Positions 1 to 8,441 of a stretch of DNA of 64,000 bases are shown here, piece after piece. The stretch is from Treponema sp. (GTDB taxonomy: Bacteria > Spirochaetota > Spirochaetia > Treponematales > Breznakiellaceae). Location of the stretch: positions 124,001 to 188,000 of the forward strand of contig WRMC01000001.1 in NCBI GenBank assembly GCA_009777335.1, given 5' to 3'. The translations under genes were made by a program, and so were the position numbers. Every line of letters begins with the position of its first letter. Within the stretch, counting starts at the first letter, position 1. Below the pieces are notes generated by a model. The model saw only the letters and a program-made list of their open reading frames with translations. It was not told the origin of the DNA and made no database searches.

Positions 1-2
1 CC

Positions 3-1634
3 AGCCTTAACCTGCTTCCCCAGCTTAAAGAGAGCGAGGGCGTAGAGAGCTGGCGCATCGATATCAGGGAGACCGGTACCGGCAGCCTCGTAAGAACCCT
101 GGAAGGTTCGGGGGCCCTGCCCCCTGCTATCCCCTGGAACGGCAGAAACAACGGGGGCCTGGCGGCGGCCGATGGATCCTACACCGCCCAACTGGAAGTG
201 CTCTATAGGAATGGAAACAGACCCCGTTCCGAATCATCTCCCTTTAGGGTGGATACGGTTCCTCCCCAGGGGGAACTCTCGGCCCCCTATACTATCTTTG
301 CGCCTAACGGGAACGGCCGAAGGGAGAGCTTGCCCCTGACTGTTCGCACCGGGGCCGAGGATACCTGGACGGCGGAAATCCGGGACAGAAACAATAATAT
401 CGTACGAACCTGGACCTGGACCGGGGCGGCCCCGGAGAACTTTGAATGGGACGGCCGGGACCAGGCGGGGAACATCGCCAGTGACGGGACCTATAGCTTT
501 GCCATGAGCGCCGAGGACGAGGCGGGGAACCGGACCCGGCATGAACTGACTAACCTGGTCCTGGATGCCCGGATCCCCCGGATCTTCCTGACCGCCTCGG
601 CGGAAGCTATCTCTCCCCGGCCGGGGGCTCCGGCTGCTGCGGCAGGGCCCATCCGCTTTGAGGTGATCAACTCCCTCCCGGAGGGGATAGAATCCTGGGT
701 GCTGGAGTTCCTCGATGAGGGAGGAAGGGTGATACAAAGCCTTCCCTCCCCCCTGGGAGGGACGGGGCCCATCCCCTCTAACCTGAGCTGGAACGGAAGA
801 ACCCAGGGGGACTCGGTCGAGGAAGGGTATTTCACCCCCACCCTCAGGGTGAGTTATGCCAAGGGGGACGAAGTAAGCGTGAGCTCCTCTCCCATATTGG
901 TAGATGTGTCGGGGCCGGTTTTGAGCTTTAGGTCCAGTCCCCAATTCTTCAGCCCCGACAATGACGGGGTGGACGATGAACTCTTCATCTATCTGGGGAT
1001 GGCAGACCCCTCCCCCATCGCCGACTGGTCCCTGGAGTTCTATGAAACCGAAGGGACGGAGCAGCTCTTCTACCGCACCAATGGCCGGGGGACTGCCGCC
1101 CGGGAGCTCATCTGGGACGGCAGGAGCAACAGGAGCGAACTGGTCCAGGGTGCCACCGACTACCGTTACCTCCTAAGGGCCAGCGATGTTTTAGGTAATA
1201 CCAGCGTCCTTGAGGGGTATATAACCACCGACGTCCTGGTGATCCGGGACGGAGACATGCTACGGATCCAGATCCCCTCGATTACCTTTAGGGCCAACCA
1301 TGCGGACTTTATCGACATAGGCCAAGAAAGGCTGGACAATAACGAGTGGGTCCTCAGAAGGGTGGCGGAGATCCTCAACCGTTTTAGGGATTACCGGATC
1401 ATCGTGGAGGGCCATGCCAACCCCGTATTGGGGACGGCCCGGGAAGAGACGGAGGAGCTTCAGCCCCTCAGCCTGGCGAGATCCCGCTTTGTCATTGAGC
1501 ATCTGGTAGACTATGGGGTAAACCGGGCCAGACTCTCTTCGGTGGGCCGGGGGGGCAGCATTACGGTGGCCAACCCCCAGGACCAGGACAATAGCTGGAA
1601 AAACCGGCGGGTAGAATTCTTGTTGGTCCGGTAG
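3..1634 (+). CDS. OmpA-family protein with FlgD-like Ig repeats (5' partial)
   Basis: The reading frame is open from the first bases of the window, so the N-terminus lies outside; a GTG at 198 is only an internal codon. Several successive beta-sandwich units carry a W-N/D-G-R motif followed by DGTY (WDGRDQ, WNGRTQ, WDGRSN), the FlgD-type Ig-like signature. The last ~110 residues form an OmpA C-terminal domain (IIVEGHANP, LSLARSRFV, VGRGG, NRRVEFLLV), which in this family binds peptidoglycan non-covalently. I infer a periplasmic or surface protein that tethers a repeat region to the wall. The OmpA loop has an insertion with acidic residues. The domain assignment is strong; the biological role is unknown. 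Confidence 0.85.
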   Translation, partial: SLNLLPQLKESEGVESWRIDIRETGTGSLVRTLEGSGALPPAIPWNGRNNGGLAAADGSYTAQLEVLYRNGNRPRSESSPFRVDTVPPQGELSAPYTIFAPNGNGRRESLPLTVRTGAEDTWTAEIRDRNNNIVRTWTWTGAAPENFEWDGRDQAGNIASDGTYSFAMSAEDEAGNRTRHELTNLVLDARIPRIFLTASAEAISPRPGAPAAAAGPIRFEVINSLPEGIESWVLEFLDEGGRVIQSLPSPLGGTGPIPSNLSWNGRTQGDSVEEGYFTPTLRVSYAKGDEVSVSSSPILVDVSGPVLSFRSSPQFFSPDNDGVDDELFIYLGMADPSPIADWSLEFYETEGTEQLFYRTNGRGTAARELIWDGRSNRSELVQGATDYRYLLRASDVLGNTSVLEGYITTDVLVIRDGDMLRIQIPSITFRANHADFIDIGQERLDNNEWVLRRVAEILNRFRDYRIIVEGHANPVLGTAREETEELQPLSLARSRFVIEHLVDYGVNRARLSSVGRGGSITVANPQDQDNSWKNRRVEFLLVR

Positions 1635-1664
1635 TGGACTTGTGCAGCAACCCGGTTGGTTGAT

Positions 1665-2036
1665 TCAGATCTCGGCGATGACTTCGATTTCGACCAGGAC
1701 ACTCCGGGGGAGTTCCTTGACCGCAAAGGTAGAGCGGGCCGGCCGGCTGGTAAAGTGCTTGGCGTAGACCTCGTTAAAGGCGGCAAAGTCCCCCATGTCA
1801 GAGAGGAAGCAGGTGCACTTTACCGCCCTGGTGATGGAGGAACCTGCCTCTTCCAGGACTGCCTTGAGGTTCTTGATCACCTGTTCGGCCTGCTCGGTGA
1901 CGGTGGTTCCGCATATTTCGCCGGTTTCGGGGGAGAGGGCAATCTGGCCGGAGCAGAAGACCAGGCTGCCGCAAATAACGGCCTGTGAATAGAGCTGACT
2001 TCCCCCCGGGGCCTTGTCGGTTTGTACTATTTTCAT
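1665..2036 (-). CDS. RidA/YjgF family enamine/imine deaminase
   Basis: A 123-residue protein of the Rid family, which hydrolyses reactive 2-aminoacrylate and related enamines released by PLP enzymes. Visible signatures are LVFCSGQI near residue 30, the NLKAVLEEAG helix, and the C-terminal ARSTFAV segment holding the conserved Arg that binds substrate carboxylate, followed by LPR and VEIEVIA. A TTG six codons upstream is in frame, but AAAGGAG sits about 7 nt before the ATG at 2036, so I chose the ATG. It stands alone, convergent with the OmpA-family gene and divergent from the next lipoprotein gene. Confidence 0.92.
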   Translation of the reverse strand: MKIVQTDKAPGGSQLYSQAVICGSLVFCSGQIALSPETGEICGTTVTEQAEQVIKNLKAVLEEAGSSITRAVKCTCFLSDMGDFAAFNEVYAKHFTSRPARSTFAVKELPRSVLVEIEVIAEI

Positions 2037-2111
2037 AGGAATCTCCTTTATCAATTAGGTTTCTATTATATGGTATATTTTATCAATAACTTAGAGAAGG
2101 GGAAGGGTAAG

Positions 2112-2588
2112 ATGAAACACAAGGTTTTTTTCATGGGTCTCGTCCTTGCGATTCTGGCCCTGGCGGCCTCCTGTGCTCACATAGAGGGAGGGGGGCTGCC
2201 GGAATTTTCGGGGGTAGAAAACCGGGAATGGATCCTGGTGGAACTGATTCCCACAGCAGAAGGTGAAGAGCCCCGGCTCTTTAATTGGGGTGATGGGGTC
2301 CTCCGGTACACCCTGGCTTTTTCGGAGGGGCTTTTAAGCGGTACCGCCGCCCCCAACCGCTACTTTGGCAATTATGATACCGATGAAGCTCAAGGGATCA
2401 GCATCAGCCCCCTGGGGAGCACCATGATGGCCAGCCTTTACCCCCCCGAAGGCTTCCTGGAGCACGAGTTCTTCCGCTACCTCGAAGCAGTCCATCACTG
2501 GGATCTGCGGGAGGGGCGGCTGGAACTCTATAGCTTCCCCGAAGAGCTGCCCGAAGGGGTTCTGATCTTTAGACCCCTTTCGAGGTAA
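2112..2588 (+). CDS. META-domain lipoprotein
   Basis: 158 residues beginning with a signal peptide and a spirochaetal lipobox (LAASC, Cys about residue 20). The mature part matches the META/HslJ domain: an initial W-x-L-V-E-L strand, then SGTAAPNRYFGNYD (the sGxagCNxysgxY motif, with Pro-Asn here), ISISPLGSTMMA, and a pattern of hydrophobic/charged residues before LELYSF. HslJ-type domains are small beta proteins linked to novobiocin resistance or motility, with no known enzymatic activity. A purine-rich ribosome site (GGGGAAGGG) precedes the ATG at 2112. The last 20 bp overlap the convergent glycerate kinase gene. Confidence 0.8.
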   Translation: MKHKVFFMGLVLAILALAASCAHIEGGGLPEFSGVENREWILVELIPTAEGEEPRLFNWGDGVLRYTLAFSEGLLSGTAAPNRYFGNYDTDEAQGISISPLGSTMMASLYPPEGFLEHEFFRYLEAVHHWDLREGRLELYSFPEELPEGVLIFRPLSR

Positions 2589-3723
2589 GCTTCTGGCCCA
2601 GAAGAAGGGCCCGGACCAAATTTTCTGCCGCCAGACCCAGGTTTCGGGGCCCCTGCTCCAGCATCTGGTCCAGGCTCGGTTCCCCGTTGCTGATGGAAAG
2701 GGCATAATCGAAGGCCCCCATAATTTCGCTTAGATCGCCGGCCAGGGCCCCCGACAGGAGGGCCACGGGAACCTGGGCCTTACGGCTCTCCCGGGCCACC
2801 ACGGCACAGAGTTTGCCGCTCCCCAGGGTTTGGCCGTCGGTGCGGCCCTCTCCGGTGATAACCAGGCCGGTCCCAGGGAGCTGCTCAAAGAAGCCCGCGG
2901 CCCCCATGACCAGGAGGGCCCCGCTTTCCATTGTAGCCCCCAGGCAGATCCGCAGGGCCGCCCCTACCCCGCCGGCAGCTCCATCCCCGGGCTGCTCCAC
3001 ATCCTGGGCAAGACCGGCCTTAATCCAGGCCTGGGCCAGGCGGGCCAGCCCCGCATCCAGCTTTTTTACCATCCCTGGATCGGCCCCCTTTTGGGGTCCA
3101 AAGACCGCCGAGGCCCCCCGGTCCCCCAGAAGGGGGTTCGTAACATCGCAGGCCACCCTGATGCGGACCGACCTTAGGCGGGGGTCCGCCCCGGAGCTAT
3201 CCACCGAGGCGATGCGCTCCAGGGCCTGACCGCCCTGGCCCACCGGCTCCCCGGCGGCATCCAGGACCCGAAAGCCCAGGGCGCTGATCAGCCCTAGCCC
3301 CCCCTCGTTGGTGGCGCTGCCCCCTATGCCGATGAGTAATTCCTGGGCTCCCCTATCCAGGGCAGCCTTGATGAGTTCCCCGGTCCCATAGGAGCTGGCC
3401 CTAAGGGGGTCCAGTTTTTCCCTGGGTACCAGTTCCAGCCCCGAGGCACTGGCCAGGTCCAGCACCGCCGTCTTCCCCTGGCGGATAAGACCAAACTCGG
3501 CGCTGTGGGGATCCCCCAGGGGGCCCTGGAGGGAAACCTTAACGAACTGGCCCCCTGCAGCCAGGGTGATGGCCCGGGCGGTTCCCTCCCCCCCATCGGC
3601 CAGGGGAAGTTTCTGCACCTGAGCTTCAGGATGGGCCCGGAGGATCCCCTCTTCGATGATAGCACACACCATGGGGGCACTCATGTTTCCTTTATATGAA
3701 TCGGGGGCTATGAGAATTTTCAT
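2569..3723 (-). CDS. glycerate kinase (GarK/GlxK type)
   Basis: A 384-residue member of the GarK-type glycerate kinase family (the EC 2.7.1.31/2.7.1.165 family), phosphorylating D-glycerate and feeding it into glycolysis. Signatures: N-terminal MKILIAPDSYKGNMSA, PLADGGEGT near residue 43, GIGGSATNEGG near residue 135, and the GEGRTDGQTLGGK-like segment (GEGRTDGQTLGSGK) near 290. Length is typical. Ribosome site AAGGAAG lies 7 nt before ATG. It is the only gene of the glycerate route here; a tartronate-semialdehyde-reductase-like gene occurs about 58 kb away and need not be connected. Confidence 0.93.
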   Translation of the reverse strand: MKILIAPDSYKGNMSAPMVCAIIEEGILRAHPEAQVQKLPLADGGEGTARAITLAAGGQFVKVSLQGPLGDPHSAEFGLIRQGKTAVLDLASASGLELVPREKLDPLRASSYGTGELIKAALDRGAQELLIGIGGSATNEGGLGLISALGFRVLDAAGEPVGQGGQALERIASVDSSGADPRLRSVRIRVACDVTNPLLGDRGASAVFGPQKGADPGMVKKLDAGLARLAQAWIKAGLAQDVEQPGDGAAGGVGAALRICLGATMESGALLVMGAAGFFEQLPGTGLVITGEGRTDGQTLGSGKLCAVVARESRKAQVPVALLSGALAGDLSEIMGAFDYALSISNGEPSLDQMLEQGPRNLGLAAENLVRALLLGQKLTSKGV

Positions 3724-3796
3724 GTTTTTCTTCCTTTATAGTACCGTGTAATAATAGAGTGTAATAAGATTGGCTTCATTGACAAGGGACTGCTTC

Positions 3797-3820
3797 CATG
3801 GTAGCAATGGAACTACCATG
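3797..3820 (+). promoter_or_regulatory. 8-bp inverted repeat overlapping a start codon
   Basis: CATGGTAG and its exact reverse complement CTACCATG are separated by 8 nt, and the ATG of the transporter gene is the last three bases of the right arm. In RNA this would fold into a hairpin that pairs the start codon. Whether it regulates translation is inference; an upstream TTG at 3770 could also be the real start, in which case the hairpin lies inside the coding sequence. Confidence 0.4.
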
Positions 3821-5116
3821 TTACATTACCTTGGCTTGGATCCTAAGCTTGTGGCCCTGATACTCTTCTCCCTCACCTATATTTGCCTGCTCAGTTTTCC
3901 CAAGCGGAGGGCCCATGCTGCCCTGATTTCGGCGGCCCTCTTCGTCATCCTGGGGATCCTGCCCCTTAATCAGGTCTTTTTCGCCATAAACTGGAATGTC
4001 CTTCTTATGATAGGCGGAACCATGGGGGTGGTTTCTTTCTTTATCGAGTCAAAAATGCCCGCCCTTTTGGGGGACATCATTATCGAGAAAACCCCCAATG
4101 TGAAATGGGCCATTGTGGCCCTCTCCCTCTTTTCGGGGCTCATCTCAGCTTTCATAGACAATGTGGCTACGGTCCTTATCATAGCCCCGGTGGCCCTAAC
4201 CATCTCGAAGAAGCTGGAAATATCTCCGGTCCCCAGCATCATAGCCATCGCCATTGCCTCGAACCTCCAGGGGGCTGCTACCCTTGTAGGGGACACCACA
4301 TCCATTCTCTTGGGGGGCATAGCCGGAATGGATTTCCTGGATTTCTTTGTGTTCCAGGGAAAGGCGGGGATGTTTTGGATAGTCCAGGCGGGAGCCATCG
4401 CATCTGCTTTAACCCTCCTCTTTGAGTTTCGAAAGCAGACCCAGCATGTCCAGGCCCTGGGACGGACGAAGGTGGAAGATTACTTCCCCACGGTCCTCAT
4501 GTTTGGCATTATCCTTCTATTGATAGCAGCCTCTTTTATCCCCGCCGCTTTTAAACCGGAGATAACCAACGGGCTCATCTGCACCGGTCTTTTTATCATA
4601 GCCCTGGTACGGTACATCATAAAAACCAGGAGCTTCTCTGTACTAAAGGGGGCCCTGAAGGAGATCGATTACTTCACCCTCCTTCTCTTGACAGGCCTCT
4701 TTATCGTTATCGGCGGGGTAACCGAGGCGGGCCTGGTCGAAGATATAAGCAATTTATTTGTGCGGATAGGAGGAGGGAACCTGTTTCTGATCTTCACCCT
4801 CATCGTCTGGTTCTCGGTGCTGATCTCCGCCATCATTGATAACATACCCTATGTAGCCACCATGCTGCCGGTAACTGCCGGCATTGCCGAGCTTATGGGT
4901 ATCCCCCCCTATCTCCTTTATTTTGGACTCTTAGGGGGCGCAACCCTGGGGGGGAATTTAACCCCCATAGGGGCCTCGGCGAACATTACCGCCCTGGGGA
5001 TCCTCCGAAAAGAAGGCTACGAAGTAAAGGCCGGGACTTTCATGAAAATTAGCGTCCCCTTTACCCTGGCGGCGGTGATTACCGGCTATGTCCTCATTTG
5101 GCTCATCTGGAGCTAG
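3818..5116 (+). CDS. ArsB/NhaD-type (ion transporter superfamily) permease
   Basis: A 432-residue polytopic membrane protein, with about 11-12 hydrophobic segments. Motifs typical of the ArsB/NhaD/citrate (SLC13-P-protein) superfamily are visible: DNVATVLIIAPVAL (first half), GDTTSILLGGIAGMDFLDFF, then the second-half repeat IIDNIPYVATMLPV and GGATLGGNLTPIGASANI. The two DN motifs in related halves mark an internal duplication with inverted topology. The substrate cannot be told from sequence: Na+/H+ exchange, arsenite or a dicarboxylate are all possible. Start choice is uncertain, because neither ATG 3818 nor TTG 3770 has a clear Shine-Dalgarno sequence. Confidence 0.85.
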   Translation: MLHYLGLDPKLVALILFSLTYICLLSFPKRRAHAALISAALFVILGILPLNQVFFAINWNVLLMIGGTMGVVSFFIESKMPALLGDIIIEKTPNVKWAIVALSLFSGLISAFIDNVATVLIIAPVALTISKKLEISPVPSIIAIAIASNLQGAATLVGDTTSILLGGIAGMDFLDFFVFQGKAGMFWIVQAGAIASALTLLFEFRKQTQHVQALGRTKVEDYFPTVLMFGIILLLIAASFIPAAFKPEITNGLICTGLFIIALVRYIIKTRSFSVLKGALKEIDYFTLLLLTGLFIVIGGVTEAGLVEDISNLFVRIGGGNLFLIFTLIVWFSVLISAIIDNIPYVATMLPVTAGIAELMGIPPYLLYFGLLGGATLGGNLTPIGASANITALGILRKEGYEVKAGTFMKISVPFTLAAVITGYVLIWLIWS

Positions 5117-5236
5117 CCCCCCCATGCCCCTAGAGAGGGGGTCGTAGAAATTTATTACCCTATCCGCTATACTGAGCCCAGCCTGGGATCTTCAATGCCA
5201 GGCGAGACAAAGAAATCCTAAATGGAGGGATGTGAA

Positions 5237-6823
5237 ATGAAGATTAGCAAAAAAGTGCCATTTGTACTTATCACCGCGGCGCTGCTCATGTTTGCCCTGG
5301 CAGCAGGCTGTTCCAGCGTAGCCGAACCGGTACAACGGGAAGAAGGAAGGGTCTACGAACTCGTCCTGCTTCATACCAACGACCATCACGGGAGGATCCT
5401 GCCCCAGGGAGGACAGGGCGGCGTCGCTGAGCGGATGACCTTTATTGAACAGGTCAGGGCCAACCACCAAAACGTCCTCCTGGTGGATGCGGGGGATATG
5501 AATACCGGTACCGCCCTGGCCAACATGTTTGGCGGAGAGCTGGATATCGCGGCCTATAACCTCATGGGTTACGATGCCATGACCTTTGGAAACCACGAGT
5601 TCAATGTAAACCTGGCCCGGATAAACCGTCAGGTAGGTCTTTCGGACTTTTCCTGGGTTTCTTCCAATGTACAGCAGGGCCGGCGTTACCTCGGGGGGAA
5701 CCAATACCTGGTGATGGACTACGAAGGCTTTAGGGTTGGGATCATCGGCATTACCACCCTGCGGACCCTGGATATTTCTTCCGCCCATGCCATGAACATT
5801 AGGTTCCTGGACGAAATTACGGCAGCACAAGAAGCGGTAACCCTGCTTCGGGAAAGGGAACTGGTGGACATAGTCATCGCCCTTACCCACCTGGGAGATA
5901 ACCGGGAGTCGGATGAACACACCACCGTACAGGATGTGGCTGCCGCGGTGCCGGGGATTGATATTTTTGTGGACGGCCATGCCCACTCCTTCTTTTCCCA
6001 GCCCCTGAGGGTGGGGAACGCCTATGTCGTCAGTGCCAATGACTGGGGCCGTTACGTCGGTGAAGCCCGGATTGCCATCGTCGACGGCAGGATCCAAAGC
6101 TTTGACTGGCGGCCTGTGGCCATTAATACCGCCACAGCCCAGACCTTTGCACCCCACCCCGAAATGACCGCCCTTCTGGCTCCCTATTTGGAGCAGGCAG
6201 AAGCGAGCCTTTCGGAGGTAATTGGCAATGCTACCGATACCTTTATCTTTGGCGATCGCCAGACCCGGTTTATCGAAACCGCCCTGGGTAACATGATCAA
6301 CGATGCCAACACCTGGTATTTCCGGGAAGTGATGAACCAGCAGCTCGATTTTGCCTTCCACAATGGGGGCAACATGAGGGCCGAACTTCCTGCAGGTCCC
6401 TTAACCCGGGAAAACATCCTGACAGTCCTTCCCTTTGAAAACTTCCTTTGGATTGTTGACCTAAGCGGTGCGGAGGTTATCGAACTCTTTAACTTCATGG
6501 CCACCATACCCCAGGGTGCGGGGGGCTTTCCTCAAGTTTCCAGCGATGTCCGCTTTGCCATTGATGTGCCGAGCCAGACCATCTCTGGCCTTACCATAGG
6601 GGGTGCACCGGTAGATCCCAACCGCACCTATCGCTTTGTCACCAACGACTTCCTCCTGGGGGGCGGGGACGGTTACACGATCCTTACCCGGGCCACAAAC
6701 CAGTACAATGCCCAGCTGCTCCTGTCCTATGTGGTCATTGAGTACATCGCCTCCAGGGGCGGCACCATCACTCCTGCCACCGACGGCCGCATGGTTGTTA
6801 CCGGGGGAGTCGAAGTTAGGTAG
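5237..6823 (+). CDS. 5'-nucleotidase/metallophosphatase lipoprotein (UshA family)
   Basis: 528 residues. The signal peptide ends in lipobox LAAGC, so the enzyme is probably anchored at an extracytoplasmic membrane face. The metallophosphatase domain has LLHTNDHHGRI, DAGD, GNHEFN and DGHAHS, all metal-ligand motifs of the UshA/NAD nucleotidase family; the second half is the substrate-binding 5'-nucleotidase C domain (LGNMINDA, FHNGGNMRAEL, LPFENFLW, GGGDGYTIL). The likely role is dephosphorylation of external nucleotides for salvage. GGAGGG lies about 8 nt before ATG 5237, which favours this start over the ATG five codons earlier. Confidence 0.93.
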   Translation: MKISKKVPFVLITAALLMFALAAGCSSVAEPVQREEGRVYELVLLHTNDHHGRILPQGGQGGVAERMTFIEQVRANHQNVLLVDAGDMNTGTALANMFGGELDIAAYNLMGYDAMTFGNHEFNVNLARINRQVGLSDFSWVSSNVQQGRRYLGGNQYLVMDYEGFRVGIIGITTLRTLDISSAHAMNIRFLDEITAAQEAVTLLRERELVDIVIALTHLGDNRESDEHTTVQDVAAAVPGIDIFVDGHAHSFFSQPLRVGNAYVVSANDWGRYVGEARIAIVDGRIQSFDWRPVAINTATAQTFAPHPEMTALLAPYLEQAEASLSEVIGNATDTFIFGDRQTRFIETALGNMINDANTWYFREVMNQQLDFAFHNGGNMRAELPAGPLTRENILTVLPFENFLWIVDLSGAEVIELFNFMATIPQGAGGFPQVSSDVRFAIDVPSQTISGLTIGGAPVDPNRTYRFVTNDFLLGGGDGYTILTRATNQYNAQLLLSYVVIEYIASRGGTITPATDGRMVVTGGVEVR

Positions 6824-6827
6824 TTTT

Positions 6828-8012
6828 TTAAACCAGAAGAACCGGCATCCAGGCGAGGGTAACCAAGCCCAGGAGCACAAGCCGGGACTTAAAGACCCCA
6901 GGGCCGGCACCTTTAGGTACCGCTCCCTGGGGTTCTTTTTTTTGGATCCCCACCAATAGATGATCTAGCTGCCCCAAAAAGCCGGCCCTGTCTGCTTTGG
7001 TGCGGAGTTTAAGGGGCTCCTCACTGAGGGCGGCAAAGACCCCCAGGGCCTCAGAGAGGATCTCCCCCAAAAGGCCTGGCAGGACCAGTCCCCTTCGGAT
7101 GCTAAAGCGGGAAACCATGAAAAGGCCCCCCAGGGTGAGGCCCCGGTACAGACCCCCCGCAAGAGCCCCGGAACTAATCACCAGGGGGCCCGCGGTATAG
7201 AGGATCTCCCCGTAGGGGATAAGGAGATTGAAGAAGGTGACCGTAAGGATCACGAGGGCAGTAACATGGGGTTTAAAACGGCGGCCCGAAATCCAACAAA
7301 GAAGGGCGAAGAAGAAAAACTGGATAGCCCTGACGAGCAGAACCGAGGGGGATAACAAGGCCGCCGCCATGCAGAGCCCTGCTATTGCCAGATCCGAGGG
7401 CAGGAAAAAAGGAGCTTTCTGGGCTTCTGGGTTTCTGGAAGGCTCTACTTCCAGGGGAAGGGGCTTGGCCGGGCTTTCCATGCCTTCGATATTATCGCCC
7501 TGGCTTTTATACCAGAGGGAATGGCGGCTGAAATACTCGGCACATAATCCCAGGAGGGTCCCGGTGAGGATCCCCAGGGCAAGGACAGGGACTACCGCAT
7601 AACGGACACTGTCGCCAAAAACCAGGAACCGGGCCAGGGTCAGACTTACCACATTGGAGGCCAGGGCCCCAGCTACACTGAGCCCCAGGAAGCTGATGAG
7701 CTTCTTTCCAAATAAGCGGCGCAGGCCGTACATGAGCAGAGCCGAAGCGGCGGTCCCCCCCAGGGAAAACAAAAACAGGTAGGAGAGCAAGCTCCCGGAG
7801 ATCAGGGCCTGGCCTATGATTTTTACGGCCGTAAGAACAAGAAAGGCAGGAAAGCCCAGAAGATCCACCGCCAAGAGGAGGGGGAGCTGGGCCAGGCCCA
7901 GGCGGATAAAGGGAAGGGGCTTGGGGATAAGGTATTCCAAGAGGGCGGCGAAAAAACAGAGGCCCCCCATCATGGCGATGAGACGGCGCTGAGGCTTATC
8001 GAGCCACCGCAT
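6828..8012 (-). CDS. Gx transporter family protein fused to an EcfT/CbiQ-like region
   Basis: 394 residues. The first ~175 residues match the Gx transporter (PF07456, 'heptaprenyl diphosphate synthase component I') membrane domain: LEYLIPKPLPFIRLGLAQLP, then five or so helices. A hydrophilic linker leads to a second membrane domain with a long cytoplasmic-type helix and residues resembling the CbiQ/EcfT transmembrane component of ECF transporters (AGPLVISSGALAGGLYRGL, EILSEALG). The Gx family sits next to NusG-II proteins and Rnf/ApbE genes in many spirochaetes and clostridia. It overlaps the upstream NusG-II gene by 17 bp, so the two are translated together. The EcfT call for the second half is tentative. 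Confidence 0.7.
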   Translation of the reverse strand: MRWLDKPQRRLIAMMGGLCFFAALLEYLIPKPLPFIRLGLAQLPLLLAVDLLGFPAFLVLTAVKIIGQALISGSLLSYLFLFSLGGTAASALLMYGLRRLFGKKLISFLGLSVAGALASNVVSLTLARFLVFGDSVRYAVVPVLALGILTGTLLGLCAEYFSRHSLWYKSQGDNIEGMESPAKPLPLEVEPSRNPEAQKAPFFLPSDLAIAGLCMAAALLSPSVLLVRAIQFFFFALLCWISGRRFKPHVTALVILTVTFFNLLIPYGEILYTAGPLVISSGALAGGLYRGLTLGGLFMVSRFSIRRGLVLPGLLGEILSEALGVFAALSEEPLKLRTKADRAGFLGQLDHLLVGIQKKEPQGAVPKGAGPGVFKSRLVLLGLVTLAWMPVLLV

Positions 8013-8394
8013 CTATATCACCTTGGGCCCCTTCCAGGATCATGAAAACCCGGTTGGGGAGACAGGCAACCCAATGACCGGGGCTCTCTAAGGCAGGGGC
8101 GGCCACACAGGTCTGGGCCGGACAGGGAGAGGAGCTAATCCTGGCCTGGCCCTGGGATATGACTATCCAGGTATCCCCCAGGGGCCCCGAAACCTTAAAC
8201 TCCCCATGGGTGTCCAGGGGGTAGATCCAGCTCTGGCTGGGACTGCGGATGCTCACCCAAGGGGCATCGCTGCCCAGGCGGTGGAGGGTTCTGGCCCCCA
8301 AAAGGGTCAGAGCCAGGGCCAGGACAAAGACAGGCACATCCAGGGGCCTCAGATAAGACAAGGTGCCCGCAACTTTGGGGAGGGATCCTTTCAT
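7996..8394 (-). CDS. NusG domain II-containing membrane-anchored protein
   Basis: 132 residues: a short N-terminal segment, one transmembrane helix (about residues 20-40), then a small beta domain. The C-terminal pattern SSPCPAQTC...GHWVACLPNRVFMIL is the NusG domain II family (PF07009) signature, with two Cys of unknown role and a conserved CLPN. The family is usually encoded immediately before a Gx transporter gene, as here, and is thought to work at the membrane with it. No good Shine-Dalgarno sequence; ATG 8394 is the first Met before the hydrophobic helix. Divergent from the HAD gene with 47 bp between. Confidence 0.82.
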   Translation of the reverse strand: MKGSLPKVAGTLSYLRPLDVPVFVLALALTLLGARTLHRLGSDAPWVSIRSPSQSWIYPLDTHGEFKVSGPLGDTWIVISQGQARISSSPCPAQTCVAAPALESPGHWVACLPNRVFMILEGAQGDIDAVAR

Positions 8395-8406
8395 TCATCC
8401 ATGGTA

Positions 8407-8441
8407 ATGACAATATGGCTCTTTCACAATAAGATGGTTCC
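8407..8441 (+). promoter_or_regulatory. putative leaderless promoter of the HAD gene
   Basis: ATGACA (8407-8412), a 17-bp spacer and TAAGAT (8430-8435) form a sigma-70-like promoter whose -10 ends 6 nt before the ATG at 8442. There is no Shine-Dalgarno sequence. A transcript starting at or next to the A of ATG would be leaderless. The arrangement recurs at other genes in the window. Confidence 0.5.

Noticed and set aside
234-944. Large minus-strand frame opposite the OmpA-family gene
   Set aside because: It is an antisense shadow of a clearly conserved plus-strand protein in GC-rich sequence.
5192-6361. 389-codon minus-strand frame opposite the 5'-nucleotidase gene
   Set aside because: Antisense to a well-conserved enzyme; the translation has no recognisable domain.
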